Assembly (NCBI GenBank): GCA_033026295.1
Contig: CM065188.1
Span: 992,001-1,056,000 of the forward strand
DNA length: 64,000 nt
Reading direction: 5' to 3'
From: Channa striata
Lineage: Eukaryota > Chordata > Actinopteri > Anabantiformes > Channidae
The notes below the pieces were generated by a model. The model worked only from the letters and a program-made list of their open reading frames with translations, did not search any database and had not been told where the DNA came from. Below are positions 23,409 to 34,820 of the stretch, one piece after another. Every line of letters begins with the position of its first letter. Position 1 is the first letter of the stretch. The translations under genes and the position numbers were made by a program.

Positions 23409-25005
23409 TTGGCGGGCTGGGATTTGGAGAATCTCATTGAGCTGGCTTCACGGATTGATCGGCGTATAAGAGACTGACCCAGGGAGCGCCACATCAGCAG
23501 AGCTCCGGGGCGTCGTTCTCCACCACAACCAAAAGGACCCATCAATAATCCTCCCCACTCTCTGGAACCCATGCAGCTGAGTACGGGCAAACTGTCTGCG
23601 GCTGAGTGGCGGAGACACGTGTGAGGGCCTCTGTCTGTATTGTGGAGAGCCAGGGCACCTGCTCAAGACCTGCCTGGCAAGAGCCGAGGCTCGCCAGTGA
23701 AGAGGCAGCTGGCAAACCGTGGGTCCGGCTTTAAGTCCCTCTCAAGAGGCTTCCTGTCTCCCAACAACAGCGCACGGGTGAGTTCCTTGCCCTTATTCAC
23801 TCTAGGTCTGATGGGGAGTTTATGTCTCTGGAAATAGTGAAAAAGCTGAACATTCCTACTGTGAGCATCAATCCCCTCCTGGAATGTCTTCCTTATTCAC
23901 AGAATTACTGCTCGCACTGCTGAGGTTCATAAAACTCTGTCTGGGAACCACACAGAGGCTGCCTCTTTTATTGTTACTGAGCATCCCCCTATCATTCTGG
24001 GCTATGCTTGGTTGTGCAGACATTCCCCCCACATAGATTGGACCTCGCGAAGGGTGCTCTCCTGGAGTCCATATTGTTTGTTGAACTGTTTAAATGCCGC
24101 TGCTGTGCATACTCCCTTATCTGAGTCTCTTCCAGACCCTCTGGACCTCAGTAAGGTGCCTGTAGAATATCATGATCTGGAAGCAGTCTTCAGTAAAGCC
24201 AGGGCTCAGTCGCTACCACCTCATCGTCCCTACAACTGCACCATCCACCTTCTCCCGGGATCACAACCTCCCAGAGGCAATGGAACATTATCTCCAGGAG
24301 GGACTAGAGGCAGGTATAATCCGGCTGTCCTCATCTCCCGCAGGTGCTGGCTTCTTCTTTGTGAGTAAGAAGGATGGAAGGCCTTGTATTGATTATAGGG
24401 GCTAAACAAGATTACTGTGAGGAACACTTATCCCCTACCTCTCTTACGTACTGCTTTTGATTTACTGAGGGGGACTAATATTTTTACCAAGCTGGATCTT
24501 CACAGTGCTTACCATCTGGTGCGCATCAGAGAGGGAGACGAATGGAAGACTGCTTTTAACACTCACAGCGGGCACTTTGAGTATCTGGTGATGCCTTTTG
24601 GCCTCAGTAACACCCCTGCCTACTCAAAGACATGATTTTGAATGTAACCTAGCCAGGCTAGGTGGGCTCTTTTTTTCGATTGGTTTCGATCCTCCCTGTC
24701 CTACCACCCTGGGGCCAAGAATGTGAAGCCTGAAGCGCTCTCCCAGCAGCACTAACGAGAGGAGGTTACCGGGGAGAATTCGACTATTTTGCCGGCCACC
24801 CTCGTGGAGGGAGCCACTCGCTGGGCACTGGAGCGTTAGGCGAAGGCAAGTTTAAATACCTACCATACTGCCCCTTCTGGCTGTCCTACTAGTTTTCTGT
24901 CTGTGCCTTCCCATTTACGGCCACTAGTCCTGAAATAGGGTCACGCCTGGCCTGTGACCTCGGAGCTACACGCACTGCATGCTGTCTTCTATACTGTCCA
25001 TGCTG
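23409..25005 (+). pseudogene. Gypsy fragment 2: gag zinc knuckle, pol remnants
   Basis: A second, independent Gypsy piece. Gag C-terminus LAGWDLENLIELASRIDRRI and EPMQLSTGKLS lead to a clear CX2CX4HX4C zinc knuckle (23632-23673, CLYCGEPGHLLKTC), then a stop. Later frames show a protease-to-RT linker (TEHPPIILGYAWL and HIDWTSRRVLSW), then RT blocks PPHRPYNCTIHLLPGS, GAGFFFVSKKDGR, IFTKLDLHSAYHLVRIREGD and EYLVMPFGLSNTPA near 24620. The RT catalytic motif is deleted. A short RNase H/integrase-linker remnant follows (24650-24950), including a PLVL..GHAW-like end. Only one frame at a time is readable and the stops make it dead. Confidence 0.8.
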
Positions 25006-25338
25006 TACTACATGTTAAAGTCAATGTCAATGGATGTACCTCCACCCCCCTCTAGGATGCTCTGATCACACCCTTGTTCATCTTTCACCTCTTTACACTC
25101 CGGTGGTCTGGACAGAGGACGTGAGTAAGCAGCGTAGGAACTGTTATAACACCATGAACTGGGACATTCTCTGCAGTCCACATGTGGAGGACATCGACAG
25201 GCTCACACACTACATCACGGACTACATAAACTCATGTGTGGAAAACAATGTGCCACCTGTGAGGTGTTTTCTCAACAACAAGCACTGGATGAGCCTTGAG
25301 GTGAAGGCCCCGCGAAATGAGAAGAAGAGGGCCTTCAA
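25006..25338 (+). pseudogene. Rex1/Babar-like LINE fragment 1b (post-endonuclease linker)
   Basis: Sequence homologous to 26265-26560 of the main LINE copy: PPLGCSDHTLVHLSPLYTP, MNWDILCSPHVEDIDRL, HYITDYINSCVENNVP and LNNKHWMSLEVKAP, ending at EKKRAFK. About 40 bases present in the main copy are missing between this part and fragment 1a, so the Gypsy piece came with a small deletion or the join was later altered. The 5' end of the main LINE follows immediately. Confidence 0.75.
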
Positions 25339-25442
25339 GATGGCGCTGCATGGCCAGCTGCCTGTTACATTAGCTCCTTCCTATTTTTCTTTTTCTTTTA
25401 TTTTCTATTTTTTATTGGCCTGTCCTGCAGGTTTTCTTTAAA

Positions 25443-26605
25443 GTGTTAAAATCCTGCTGCAAAGGCGCACTCAGGGAGACCACATTTATTACTTTTGTGT
25501 TTTGTATTTTATTGACTTTTGAACTTTTCGGGAGCATGTCTGGAGATCCCCTCAGCTTCGCACATGGCTCCATTGTCTACACGCGAGAGCAGCTGTTAGC
25601 GCTACGCAGCCCTGCACCTCTCCACACCAACAAGCCAGAGACTCCGCCGGAGTTAAGGAGGAGGCTCCAGGAGAGGAAGCAGAGATTCAGACCATGTCTG
25701 CACTCCGTCATCATGGGAAACGTCCGTTCCCTCTCCAACAAACTGGACGAGCTCAGGGGGCTGACCCGGCTGCAGCAGGAATACAAGGAGTGCAGCCTCA
25801 TGTGTTTTACGGAGACGTGGCTGAGCGACACGACACCGGACTCTGTGGTCGCCCTGGATGGATTTAAACTGGTTCGGGCAGACAGGGGACAGAAGGAGAG
25901 CGGTGAGAGAAAAGGCGGAGGACTGGCGGTGTTTATTAAAGAGAGATGGTGCAACTCCAAGGATGTCTGTGTTAAAGAACAGCTCTGCACAAAGGACATT
26001 GAGTTTATCGCTGTCGGCGTTCGGCCTTATTACATCCCGAGGGAGTTTTCACACGTTATTGTGTTCAACATGTACGTCCCTCCTTCGGCCGACGCAGCCG
26101 CTGCATGTAAGCTGCTGCACGGTGCAGTAACTCGTCTGTAGACGCGACACCCACAGGCTCTGCTCCTCATCAGTGGGGACTTCCACTTCTCTTCCACTCT
26201 CCGACATTCACCCAGTACTTGAAGTGTCGCACCAGGGACAACAAGACGCTGGACTTATTGTATGCTAATGTGAAGGACGCATACACCTCCAGCCCCCTCC
26301 CCCCACTTGGCCGCTCTGATCACAATCTTGTACATCTGCGCCCTGAATACACATATACAGACTGTTTCGAGACCACAGACTGGGACACACTCTTCAGCTC
26401 TCACAGAGACGACATCAACAGCCTGATCCACTGCATCACAGACTACATCAACTTCTGTGTAGAGAACACTGTGCCAACCAGGAGGGTTCGGTGTTTTGCA
26501 AACAGAAAACCCTGGGTGACTCCTGAACTTAAAGCCCTACTAATTAAGAAAGGGAGAGCTTATACTACAGGGGACACAGAGGAGCAGAAAAAGAGTTCAG
26601 CGTGA
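25443..26605 (+). pseudogene. LINE endonuclease (APE-type) domain, broken
   Basis: A first open frame of 232 codons (25443-26141) covers an N-terminal leader and most of an exonuclease/endonuclease/phosphatase fold: IMGNVRSLSNKLDEL (the N of the NVRSL motif), LMCFTETWLSD (catalytic E), GGGLAVFIKERWCN, IEFIAVGVRPYYIPREF and VFNMYVPPSAD. After a stop at 26139-26141 and a frame shift, a DFHFSS-like equivalent of the GDFNH motif and then LGRSDHNLVHLRPEY (catalytic SDH) follow in the frame ending at 26605. In live elements this domain nicks target DNA to prime reverse transcription. Here the stop and shifts separate its halves, so it is inactive. Confidence 0.85.
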
Positions 26606-26943
26606 ACTCAAGTACAAGATCAGACAGGCCAAGCACAGATACAAGAACAAGCTGGAGGAGCGGTTGGACAATAACAAGGTACGAGAGGTGTGGAGGGGCC
26701 TGAAGACCATCTCAGGCCAAGGACAGGGGGCAGTCAGGGAGTCAGCTAATGAAGATCAAGCCTGGGCTAACAAGTTAAACCAGTTTTTCAACAGATTCGA
26801 CTCCAGCCCCACTCCCTTAACGAGCCCCCCAGCCCCCTCCCCACACGTCTACAGTCCGGAAGCTGTGACCACCATCCCCCGATCTCCTCCACCACTCCAC
26901 AACCAGCCCCCCTTCCTCCCCCCTAACCCTAACATCAAGTCAA

Positions 26944-28430
26944 GTGAGGGGAGAGCTGAGACGCCTGAGAGTCAGGAAGGCTGCAGGACCGGATGAGATA
27001 AGCGCCAGACTGCTGTGGAACTGTGCTGACCAGCTCTGTGAGGTGGTCACATACATGTTTAACCTGAGCCTCAGTCTGGAGAGGGTCCCTGTTTTGTGGA
27101 AGACACTGTGTGTAGTTGCACTTCCCAAGGGAACTCACGCGAAGAAGCAAAACCACTACAAACCTGTTGCCTTGACCTCCCACCTGATGAAGACCATGGA
27201 GAGGCTCGTCCTCAGGCACCTTCGATCCGTGGTGGGCACAGTGCGAGACCCTCTGCAGTTTGCCTACAGCCCAATCTCACCTGGAGTCTACTGGGAGTAC
27301 TGTAAGGGTCATGTTCTTTGAGTTCTCCAGTGCTTTCAACACCATCCAGCCATCACTGCTGAGGGGGAAGCTGGAGGTAGCAGGCATGGACCAACACCTA
27401 GCTGCCTGGACCATCAACTACCTCACGGTCATGAGGCTGCCGAACTGTGTGTCGGATGTGGTAAATGGTAAAAGGTCTGCACTTATATAGCGCTTTTCTA
27501 CCTGTTGGTACTCCACGCGCTTTACACTTATCTACCCATTCACACTCTCAATCACACACACACTCATACACCAATGGGGGAGCTGCTATGCATCTGGCCG
27601 ACGCTCACCGGGAGCAACTAAGTGGGGTTTAGTGTCTTGCTCAAGGACACTTCGACATGTGACCAGAGGAGCCGGGGATCGAACCAAGTCTGCAGCACGG
27701 GGGCACCTCAAGGGACGGTGCTCTCCCCTTTTCTTTTCACACTCTACACGTCAGACTTCAAGTACAACTCCCAGCTCTGTCACCTGCAGAAATTCTCAGA
27801 CGACACAGCCATTGTTGGCTGTGTACTGGGTGAGAATGAGCAGGAATACAGGGGGGTCATCTCGGACTTTGTGGACTGGTGTGAGAACAATTATTTGTTC
27901 CTGAACACCAGTAAGACAAAGGAGTTAGTGCTTGACTTCAGACGAAACCCTCCACCACACACACCAGTGAGCATCCAGGGCTCACACATTGAGATTGTGG
28001 ACACCTTTAAATACCTGGTGTCCACCTAAACAAAAAACTGGACTGGACAAACAATACAGACTCTCTGTACAGAAAGGGCCAGAGTCGCCTCCACCTGCTG
28101 AGGAGACTGAGGTCCTTTGGTGTGTGCAGGGAGCTGTTACGGACATTCTACGACACTGTGGTGGCCTCAGCAGTCCTCTATGGTGTTGTGTGCTGGGCTG
28201 GGAGCAGGACAGACAGAGACAGGAAGAGACTTAACAAGCTGGTTAAGAGAGCTGGCTCTGTCCTGGGCTGCACTTTGGACTCCATCGAGGAGGTGGCGGA
28301 CAGAAGGATGTTGGCCAAACTAACAACCATCCTGGATAACCCCTCCCACCCCCTGCACCTCACTGTGGAGGCTCTGAGCAGCTCCTTCAGCACTAGACTG
28401 TTACACCCCCAGTGCAGGAAGAAGTGCTAA
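26944..28430 (+). pseudogene. LINE reverse transcriptase domain, broken and interrupted
   Basis: RT blocks appear in order: RKAAGPDEISARLLWNCA (motif 0/1), ERVPVLWKTLCVVALPKG, HYKPVALTSHLMKTMERLVL, then motif A read as VMFFEFSSAFNTIQPSL (27313-27360), where the usual catalytic Asp of FFDFSSAF is Glu (27319-27321). After the SINE insertion come STGAPQGTVLSPFLFTLYT (motif B), KFSDDTAIVG (motif C, FSDD at 27793-27804), WCENNYLFLNTSKTKELVLDF and FKYLVST. In another frame RLHLLRRLRSFGVCRELL, YGVVCWAGSRTDRDRKRL and LDNPSHPLH complete the thumb and C-terminus to 28430. Frames change several times, so the enzyme cannot be made. Confidence 0.88.
27460..27686 (-). mobile_element. tRNA-derived SINE inserted in LINE RT, antisense
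   Basis: The plus strand reads the SINE backwards: 'ggtaaatgg', 'tgcacttatatagcgctttt', 'gctttacacttatctaccca', 'ccaatgggggagctgc', 'gtgtcttgctcaaggacact' and 'ggggatcgaacca' (reverse B box). It splits the LINE reverse transcriptase between SDVV and STGAPQGT. This copy is among the best preserved in the window, so the SINE family was active after the LINE arrived. Confidence 0.85.
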
Positions 28431-28678
28431 TGTCAATCATTCCTCCCCACAGCCATCAGACTGTACAATGTGTCACTGCAGTGACACACAAAGTGCAATT
28501 TTTACTTGTATATTTGTATATTCTTATTTATTGTGCATGTTCCAATGTAAATATGTATATATTTTTTGTTTCAAATGCCTTTTCTGTTAAACTATAATGC
28601 ACATTGTTCTGTGCAGATTCTGTGTGTTTGTCTATGGCTGCTAAATCACAAGAATTTCCCACTGTGGGATTAATAAAG

Positions 28679-28697
28679 TTCTATTCTATTCTATTCT
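28679..28697. repeat. (TTCTA)n LINE tail
   Basis: Three to four pentanucleotide units directly after 'aataaag', forming the simple-repeat 3' tail of the LINE. Confidence 0.9.
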
Positions 28698-28952
28698 TTG
28701 TGCCTAATGTTATCAGCTGCCTTTGGTTTCTCCCTGTGCCTTCTCCCTCCTTGATTGTCTCACTCACCTGCTGTGGTTTTCTCCTCCAGCTCCACTACAT
28801 TCCTCTCCATAGTGTTCTGCATTTACTCACTTGTCTTTCCTCCTCAGATCCACTTGCTGACCCAAACCCCTGAGTACCTCCAAGCGTCTCTACACGGAGA
28901 GGTTTTCTCCTCTCCTCCAAGTCACTTTTGGATACACGTTATTGACCACACG
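28698..28952 (+). mobile_element. Gypsy LTR piece with shuffled segments
   Basis: 28695-28898 matches 21491-21692 of the upstream LTR ('tttggtttctccctgtgcct', 'agctccactacattcctct', 'gtctctacacgg'). Immediately after, 28899-28952 matches 21320-21385 ('ttttggatacacgttattgaccacacg'). In the upstream LTR the second segment lies before the first, so the order is reversed here. It follows the LINE tail without a recognisable duplication. Confidence 0.65.
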
Positions 28953-30325
28953 TCATGTCATGAAATTACAGTCACATTGTTTGGGTCTGTCATTGCATTT
29001 CAATGGATCAGTTTCATGTGACCATCAGACTGATGTTGCGTAAAACATTTCAAAAAAGTGTCCGTAACATTACCAGGAACTCCAAATTTCTATGACGTAT
29101 TGTGACCATCGCTGCTGGGCTTTCTTCGTGGGGCTTTATGAATTTATTTTGTTCTAAACCCCCACACCTCCACCCAAGGGCACTGTAGTGTAGCAGCAGA
29201 CAGTGAGTACATCTACTAATCTCTAATTTAGCCATCTCCACCTTCTTTCCATCCATACGTGCCTTCACTGTCTCGTCTGTGGTGGCTCGGCTGTGTGTTG
29301 TTGTTGTTGTTTTTAATAATACATGTAGAAACTATTGCAGCCCCTTAACACAACACAAAGGTCTCTGTCTGTTTTACATTTTACACCGCGGAACTGTCTC
29401 ACTCTTTTCTATTATACACCAGCAGCAGCCACATTATGCTGACGACAGAGATGAGGTGTGTGTGTGTGTGAGAATATATCTGGGTTTTGCAGTGAAGGGC
29501 AGCCTCTCATCTCCTAGCAGTAAATCCTGTTGAGGAGCAGAGGATCGCCTCCAGGCCAGCCAGAGCTGCCTCTTTAACACTCACACACACACACACACCT
29601 CACATATCTTCCTTGTCTATCTCACATAGCGTGTTGCACTTCAGTTGATCTCACACTCTAAAAGGCGTTGTCAGGGATCTTTCCCATAGTCTTAACACTT
29701 TCCTTATAAAACAGGCTTTTTTAAAAATGGAGTCTGGTCTCTGCTCCTTCAAAAAGTCAGAAGGTAAGAATTTGCTACTTTAGTTCTCATGCAGCAGGTG
29801 CCAGTTGACATGTTTAGCATCACTCCATGAATCAAAACTGAATTGCTGGACTAAATGGCCCAAATATTCACAGCTCTGACCCCATGAATTCCCGTTTACT
29901 TTCAGGTCTTCATTGCTATCACACATACAATTAAATTTTACTACATAATAAACTCAGTTGTAGGCATTCATGTACTTTGGTATATCACTATAAAATATGT
30001 GAGAGTGTGAATGGACTTCTGTCTGCTGGCCCTAAGACGATCGGACCTGGCCGTCACAATAAATGAGTACAGATAATGGATGAATGTGGCCTAGAAAAAG
30101 TGCAGAGTTTCATAGTTTAACTCAGTATACATATTACAAGTAACCAAGACCTATTAAAGCTGCTCATCTAAAAATACCTTCGATATCAAGTCGTAAACAT
30201 TACAACAGTAACTTACTCGTCATCATACACTATTTATATCAAATAGGCCATGGTGGTTTCTCCAAACTGCAAAAGCTTAAGGAATCCGAAAAGAGACAAT
30301 GGTTATACGCTCTTTACCCGTGTGA
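28953..30325. other. No gene recognised; unique DNA with small microsatellites
   Basis: (GT)n at 29456-29470 and (CA)n at 29581-29599. A short ATG frame at 29727 running into GTAAGA at 29764 was considered and not accepted as a gene. Confidence 0.5.
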
Positions 30326-30465
30326 CCAGTGGTGGATGGAAGTCCTCAAAAACTCGATTACCAAAAAAAATTACCAATAGACAATTAAAAATGTACTTAA
30401 GTAAAAGCATAAGTTTGTGATTTAAATTTCACTTAAAGTATTAAAAGTAAAATCACTTAACCAGC
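30326..30465. mobile_element. hAT-like MITE fragment
   Basis: 'ccagtggtggatggaagtcc', 'tgtacttaagtaaaagcat' and 'cttaaagtattaaaagtaaa' in this order match a very common teleost miniature hAT element. Boundaries and the flanking 8-bp duplication could not be defined. Confidence 0.55.
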
Positions 30466-33400
30466 AGTGCTGCTTTGTGTTTGTTATGAGGGAATTTTTT
30501 ATATAAATTTTTTATCTATCTATTCTTTAACTCTAGCTTCCCCCAGGTAGCTGTCCCAGCAGAGAAGAGACAGTAACAGAGACTTGCTAATTAGGACTCC
30601 TGATCAATATGTATTCACCTGTATGTATGATCTGCATTGTTGAGCAGTTAAAAGCACACACAAGGCTGACAGAATCTGTCAGATACTGTCTGAACCACTC
30701 CACTGTAACTGCTTTTTGCTGTGTGTCTTATTCTACCTTTTTGCTTATTGTCATTAAATTGCTTAATGATCATTTGAGAGCTGCCTCCTGTCTCTTAACT
30801 TGCTCTCTCAGTCTTTGCCACAACAGTTGTTTTTTTGTCGGGGGTAATAGGTAACTGGTAATAGACATAAATGACGCTTTGAAGCTGTGTTATAATCTGA
30901 TGCTTATTTTATTTCTAAGCTTCTTATGTTGTACCATCACAGTGATCGTAACATATTAGGAATAAAACAGGAGACATTTTTTGAGTAAATGCAGGTGTTT
31001 CTTTTGTAGCATTATTTTGTTACTCGCACCTGATTTAAAGTTTTTTTTGCTCCTTGAAATGCTGAAAAATTGCCATTAAAGTTGGGCCTGTGGCACTGTA
31101 TTAAGTCATCATTACACCTCAAGTGTGTTGATATTGTGCTTTCCCGTAAACATAGTATGAAAAAATGTTCAAAGGGTTTTTCTTCAATACGTGGATTAAA
31201 AAAAAAAAAGTTAGTTCAGCTGCTATAGTGGATTTTCTCCAGAACATGTCAGCTGGTACATTCTATAGTAATGACTGTGTGAATGTGAAATACATGGATG
31301 TAAGAGCCACAGTAACATACATTTTAACTCAATGAAAACCGTGTGTTCGATGGCTACGTATTCGCCGTCTTTTTACAAAAACAGCCACTTAAAAGCGGAA
31401 CGCCGTGAATCCAGTCGCTCCCCTGGCACAGACGCTGCCATCCTGCCTGATGTGCTGTTTAGCTGCTTGTCATTGGAAAGAACCATCTGTGCTCCCTCCT
31501 CTCCATTCCCCTCTGTCTGTCACTCAAACTCTCCGTCTCTGCCAGATTTTAATTCCTCCTGTATTTCTGCCTGACCTGTCTCCCTTACCGTGGTGCGTTC
31601 TCTGTCTGGATCCATTGTTCCTTCTCTCCTCCATCGCCCCGTCCCTTCGTGTGTCTCCATCACTTAGCGGCAGTGTATCTGTGCCTCTGATTAAGTTTGG
31701 ATTAGAAAGGCCAGAGAATAGGCAGCTTACATTTAAAGCTTGAGGGAACGGTGGTGGGAGAATAATGATGAGACTGGAGAGCTAGCAGAGCAAAGTGGGA
31801 GGAAAAAAGGATAAAGTACAGAAGTGTGGAACCCATCTTATTCCAGTGCATATTTTAAAGCGCAATATGCTCAGGGTAAAGCCTGAGTTCAAAGATTTGT
31901 GCAGAGAGAGGAGTTGTATTCTTCCACTTTCACACAACATGCGCAGCACAAACAACAGAGGCATCATATTTATTATTTTTTGCTATTTTCTGTATTTTTA
32001 TTTTAAACAATGTCCTGGTCGAGCGTATTTGAGCCTAATCAAAGTCATTTAACATAAGATATGTAATGAGATAGAGTCTGATGTGATACTCAAAGCCCCA
32101 GGAAGCAGGAAGAGATGCTCTGGTGCAAGTTTGATTCAATTTTAAACAACTGTCGTTTCCTCAAAAATAAAATGTCAGAAGCCAAAAAGTGATGCAGGGT
32201 GACATGTACAGTAGTGATACTGATTTTTTATGACTGTGCCATAGATTTACAGAGTTTATTACCACATCGACAAGTAACACTAACAGCAATGTAGCAGCGA
32301 CATAATCGCGATATAATGCCAGGTTCTTCTAAAAAGCTTGTGCGGTGTAACCTGTGTTCTACCCACAAACAATGAATGAAAAATTAATAGTAAATGTACA
32401 ACACTAAATGTAGCAATCCAGCATCTGCATCTATGTTATATTCTTTTAGCGCTATAGGTTTTTGCCAACAAGTAAGACATGTTGTAATTACACACATTTT
32501 TGCAAGTTTATGTTCTGGTTATCAAACGGCAACTGACAAGTCACAACACCTCTTTTATTTGTGTATTATGTTGACACGGTGACACTCGATTTAAAGTGCA
32601 TGATTAGTGGAATTTTATCGGCTTTACTTCAGTCCAGTGGTTCCCAAGTGGTGAGGCAGGTGTGCTATGAGATTGTGATAGGGAGGACAATGTCCTCGGT
32701 TTGAGGTGCAGTTTGCATCTCCTTCACATGCGCATGGAGAGGAATGCAAACTCACAAAAATGGTCAAGGAGTGTATGTGAAAAAAGTTATAGTGAAATAA
32801 TAAAAAAAATAAAAAGTCTGCATCCCCTTAATGATTAAATAAACTTTAATTTCCAGTTAAGCTTATTGTGCCTTAAATATTACACTGATAAAAAGTGACT
32901 TAGGCTTACTCTTGCCATTTCAAAATAAAGGTTGTACTAACTTTTGCACATGCTTAAATCCATCCAGCTTAGCTTCACTTCTGTCCTCCAGCAGCTTCTT
33001 GCTTGTGCAGACCCTTCTGGATAATTTCAACAGCTAATTTAACTAATGTCTGCATGATACAACTCAAAACAGCCTAAAAATGTCACTATAGTCCATCCAT
33101 CACAGTTTTTTGCTGCTAGCTCAGTTGTTTTAGGGGCATAACAATCACAAAAGGTATGCAAAATCATGGCGAGATTGGTTTTTCATGGGCCGCCACTATG
33201 GTTTGTTGGAGATATGGCCTTACATACACAGCAGCCATTGAAAGCACAACAATAAACAATTTGCGCATACATGATGCTGATATTGTGCAATGCAACCTAG
33301 AAAAAACACCAATATACACCGTGCACAGGTTGTGGCATAGTGAGAACCACTGTGTGTGTGTACATTTATTATCTCTAGTAAAATAACAGTGACTTCTTAG

Positions 33401-33962
33401 ACATGACACCTCCGCACTGGCCTCATTTACTTTCCTAAAATTTTCTCTCTGTCTCTTTCAGTTTGGTGCTCCCTCTTCCTCCCGTCCCAGTCTCATTTCA
33501 ATATCAAATGCTTTTTTGTTGTCGCTCCACTCTATTAATGTCTCAGAAAGACTGCAAGTGACTCGCCGTGTCACCAACAAATAGTGTTCGCTTTGGAGTA
33601 AAAATACCGTTGTGGCGTGAGTACAGTCCGCTGGTGGAGCTGCCTATAATTAATTCGAAGGTTTCCAGCTTATGTGGTGATTTTGATGATGGAAAATTGT
33701 GTGATAGTAATGAAAAATGTGGCATTATGATTTAAGCGGAAAAGCATTAATGAATACAAGATTAGTAATGTAATCGTTTACTACTCTTATTATCGTCTTA
33801 TTTTATTAAAGTGTGGCCAGTGCCATTTTTATCATGTCCCAAGTAAAATTGCAGGTTAAAGAAATAGCTACTAACATCCATGTTTAGGAGTCTGGCTTAT
33901 GCTGTGTCTGCTTCAATTTTTTCTTCTTCTTTGTGTTTTTTCACATTGTACTGTATTTATAG

Positions 33963-33977
33963 GCGGCCTTTAAAAAG
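33963..33977 (+). other. Candidate 15-nt microexon (hypothesis)
   Basis: A long T-rich tract (about 33915-33960) ends in 'tatag' at 33962, then 15 bases GCGGCCTTTAAAAAG, then a consensus GTAAGTCC at 33978. In phase 0 it would add AAFKK. Length divisible by three and the strong flanking signals fit a microexon, but no neighbouring exon was recognised and such pairs arise by chance. Confidence 0.2.
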
Positions 33978-34698
33978 GTAAGTCCACAATAAGCCTAAAT
34001 AATGGTTTCAAATCTGAATATTAACGTAAATTCTAAATATTTAAGGGTGAACCTCGACAAATGTCAGAGCTGCATATTTAAACTTGCATACATTTCCAAG
34101 TTTTACGTATACAAATACATTAATAAGATTATTTACTAATGTTTCACAGTATGTGAAGTTGCCATAGCAATTACATCCTCCTGATTTTTAATTGGCCGAA
34201 ATGCTGCAGGCCTAGGTCACCAAAATCACCAAAATTCGAAGACACATTGCTTAAAGAAATCCACTTGGTTTATAACATATTGTAAAATGTCCGTGCTAAT
34301 ATGTGAATCAGTCAATATTTCTGAATTAATTGATGAAATAATCCACAGTTTGATTAGATGCAGCCCCTGCACATGACATGGAAGTCCCAGCCAATCGAAG
34401 TACAATCCAAATGACAATGTTCAACCAGCATACGGTTTTTCCCCCTTCCAGTACCTGCCAGTAACATCCTCACACCCAAGCATCCATGCTGTGCTGGAGC
34501 GTTTTGTTGGTAGGGGGAGAGTGAGTTTGCTACCTGGACATTTCTTCAGATAAGAAACAGCAACCTGCAACTGTGCCCATCTATCAGGCCCAAATGAGAT
34601 GTCAAGGGTCAACTGAGACGCAGCGCATCGCCCTTTCTCCACAGGCTGCCTATTTGTCACCGCAAATGAGGAAAACAACATTCTCTGGGGGTCCTTGA

Positions 34699-34820
34699 CA
34701 CACACACAAACACAAACACATACACACACACACACACACACACTAATTAGGCAGCCCACACATGGCTAAGCGTCTGCAGTGGAGGCTGAAACACACACAC
34801 ACGCACACACACACACACAG
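34699..34820. repeat. Two (CA)n microsatellites
   Basis: CA-rich runs at 34699-34743 and about 34791-34819 separated by about 47 bases of unique sequence. Confidence 0.93.

Larger units (their letters stand above)
25339..28697 (+). mobile_element. Rex1/Babar-like LINE, near full length, with SINE insertion
   Basis: The element runs from its 5' region ('aagatggcgctgcatggcc') through endonuclease and RT domains to a 3' UTR with 'gaatttcccactgtgggattaataaag' and a (ttcta)n tail. The short pentanucleotide tail and the closing 'aataaag' agree with a Rex1/Babar-type CR1-superfamily LINE. The coding sequence is broken into at least six frames and interrupted by a SINE at 27460-27686. Family assignment is from recalled sequence features. 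Confidence 0.8.

Noticed and set aside
25577..25999. 140-codon minus-strand frame
   Set aside because: It is the antisense shadow of the LINE endonuclease frame.
29727..29763. ATG frame MESGLCSFKKSE running into a GTAAGA donor, with TATAAAA just upstream
   Set aside because: The TATA-like sequence is only about 20 bases from the ATG, leaving no room for a transcription start. The frame is 12 codons and has no partner exon.
31332..31743. Pro/Ser/Leu-rich frames in a pyrimidine-rich region
   Set aside because: Low-complexity composition explains the openness. No motif or family was seen.
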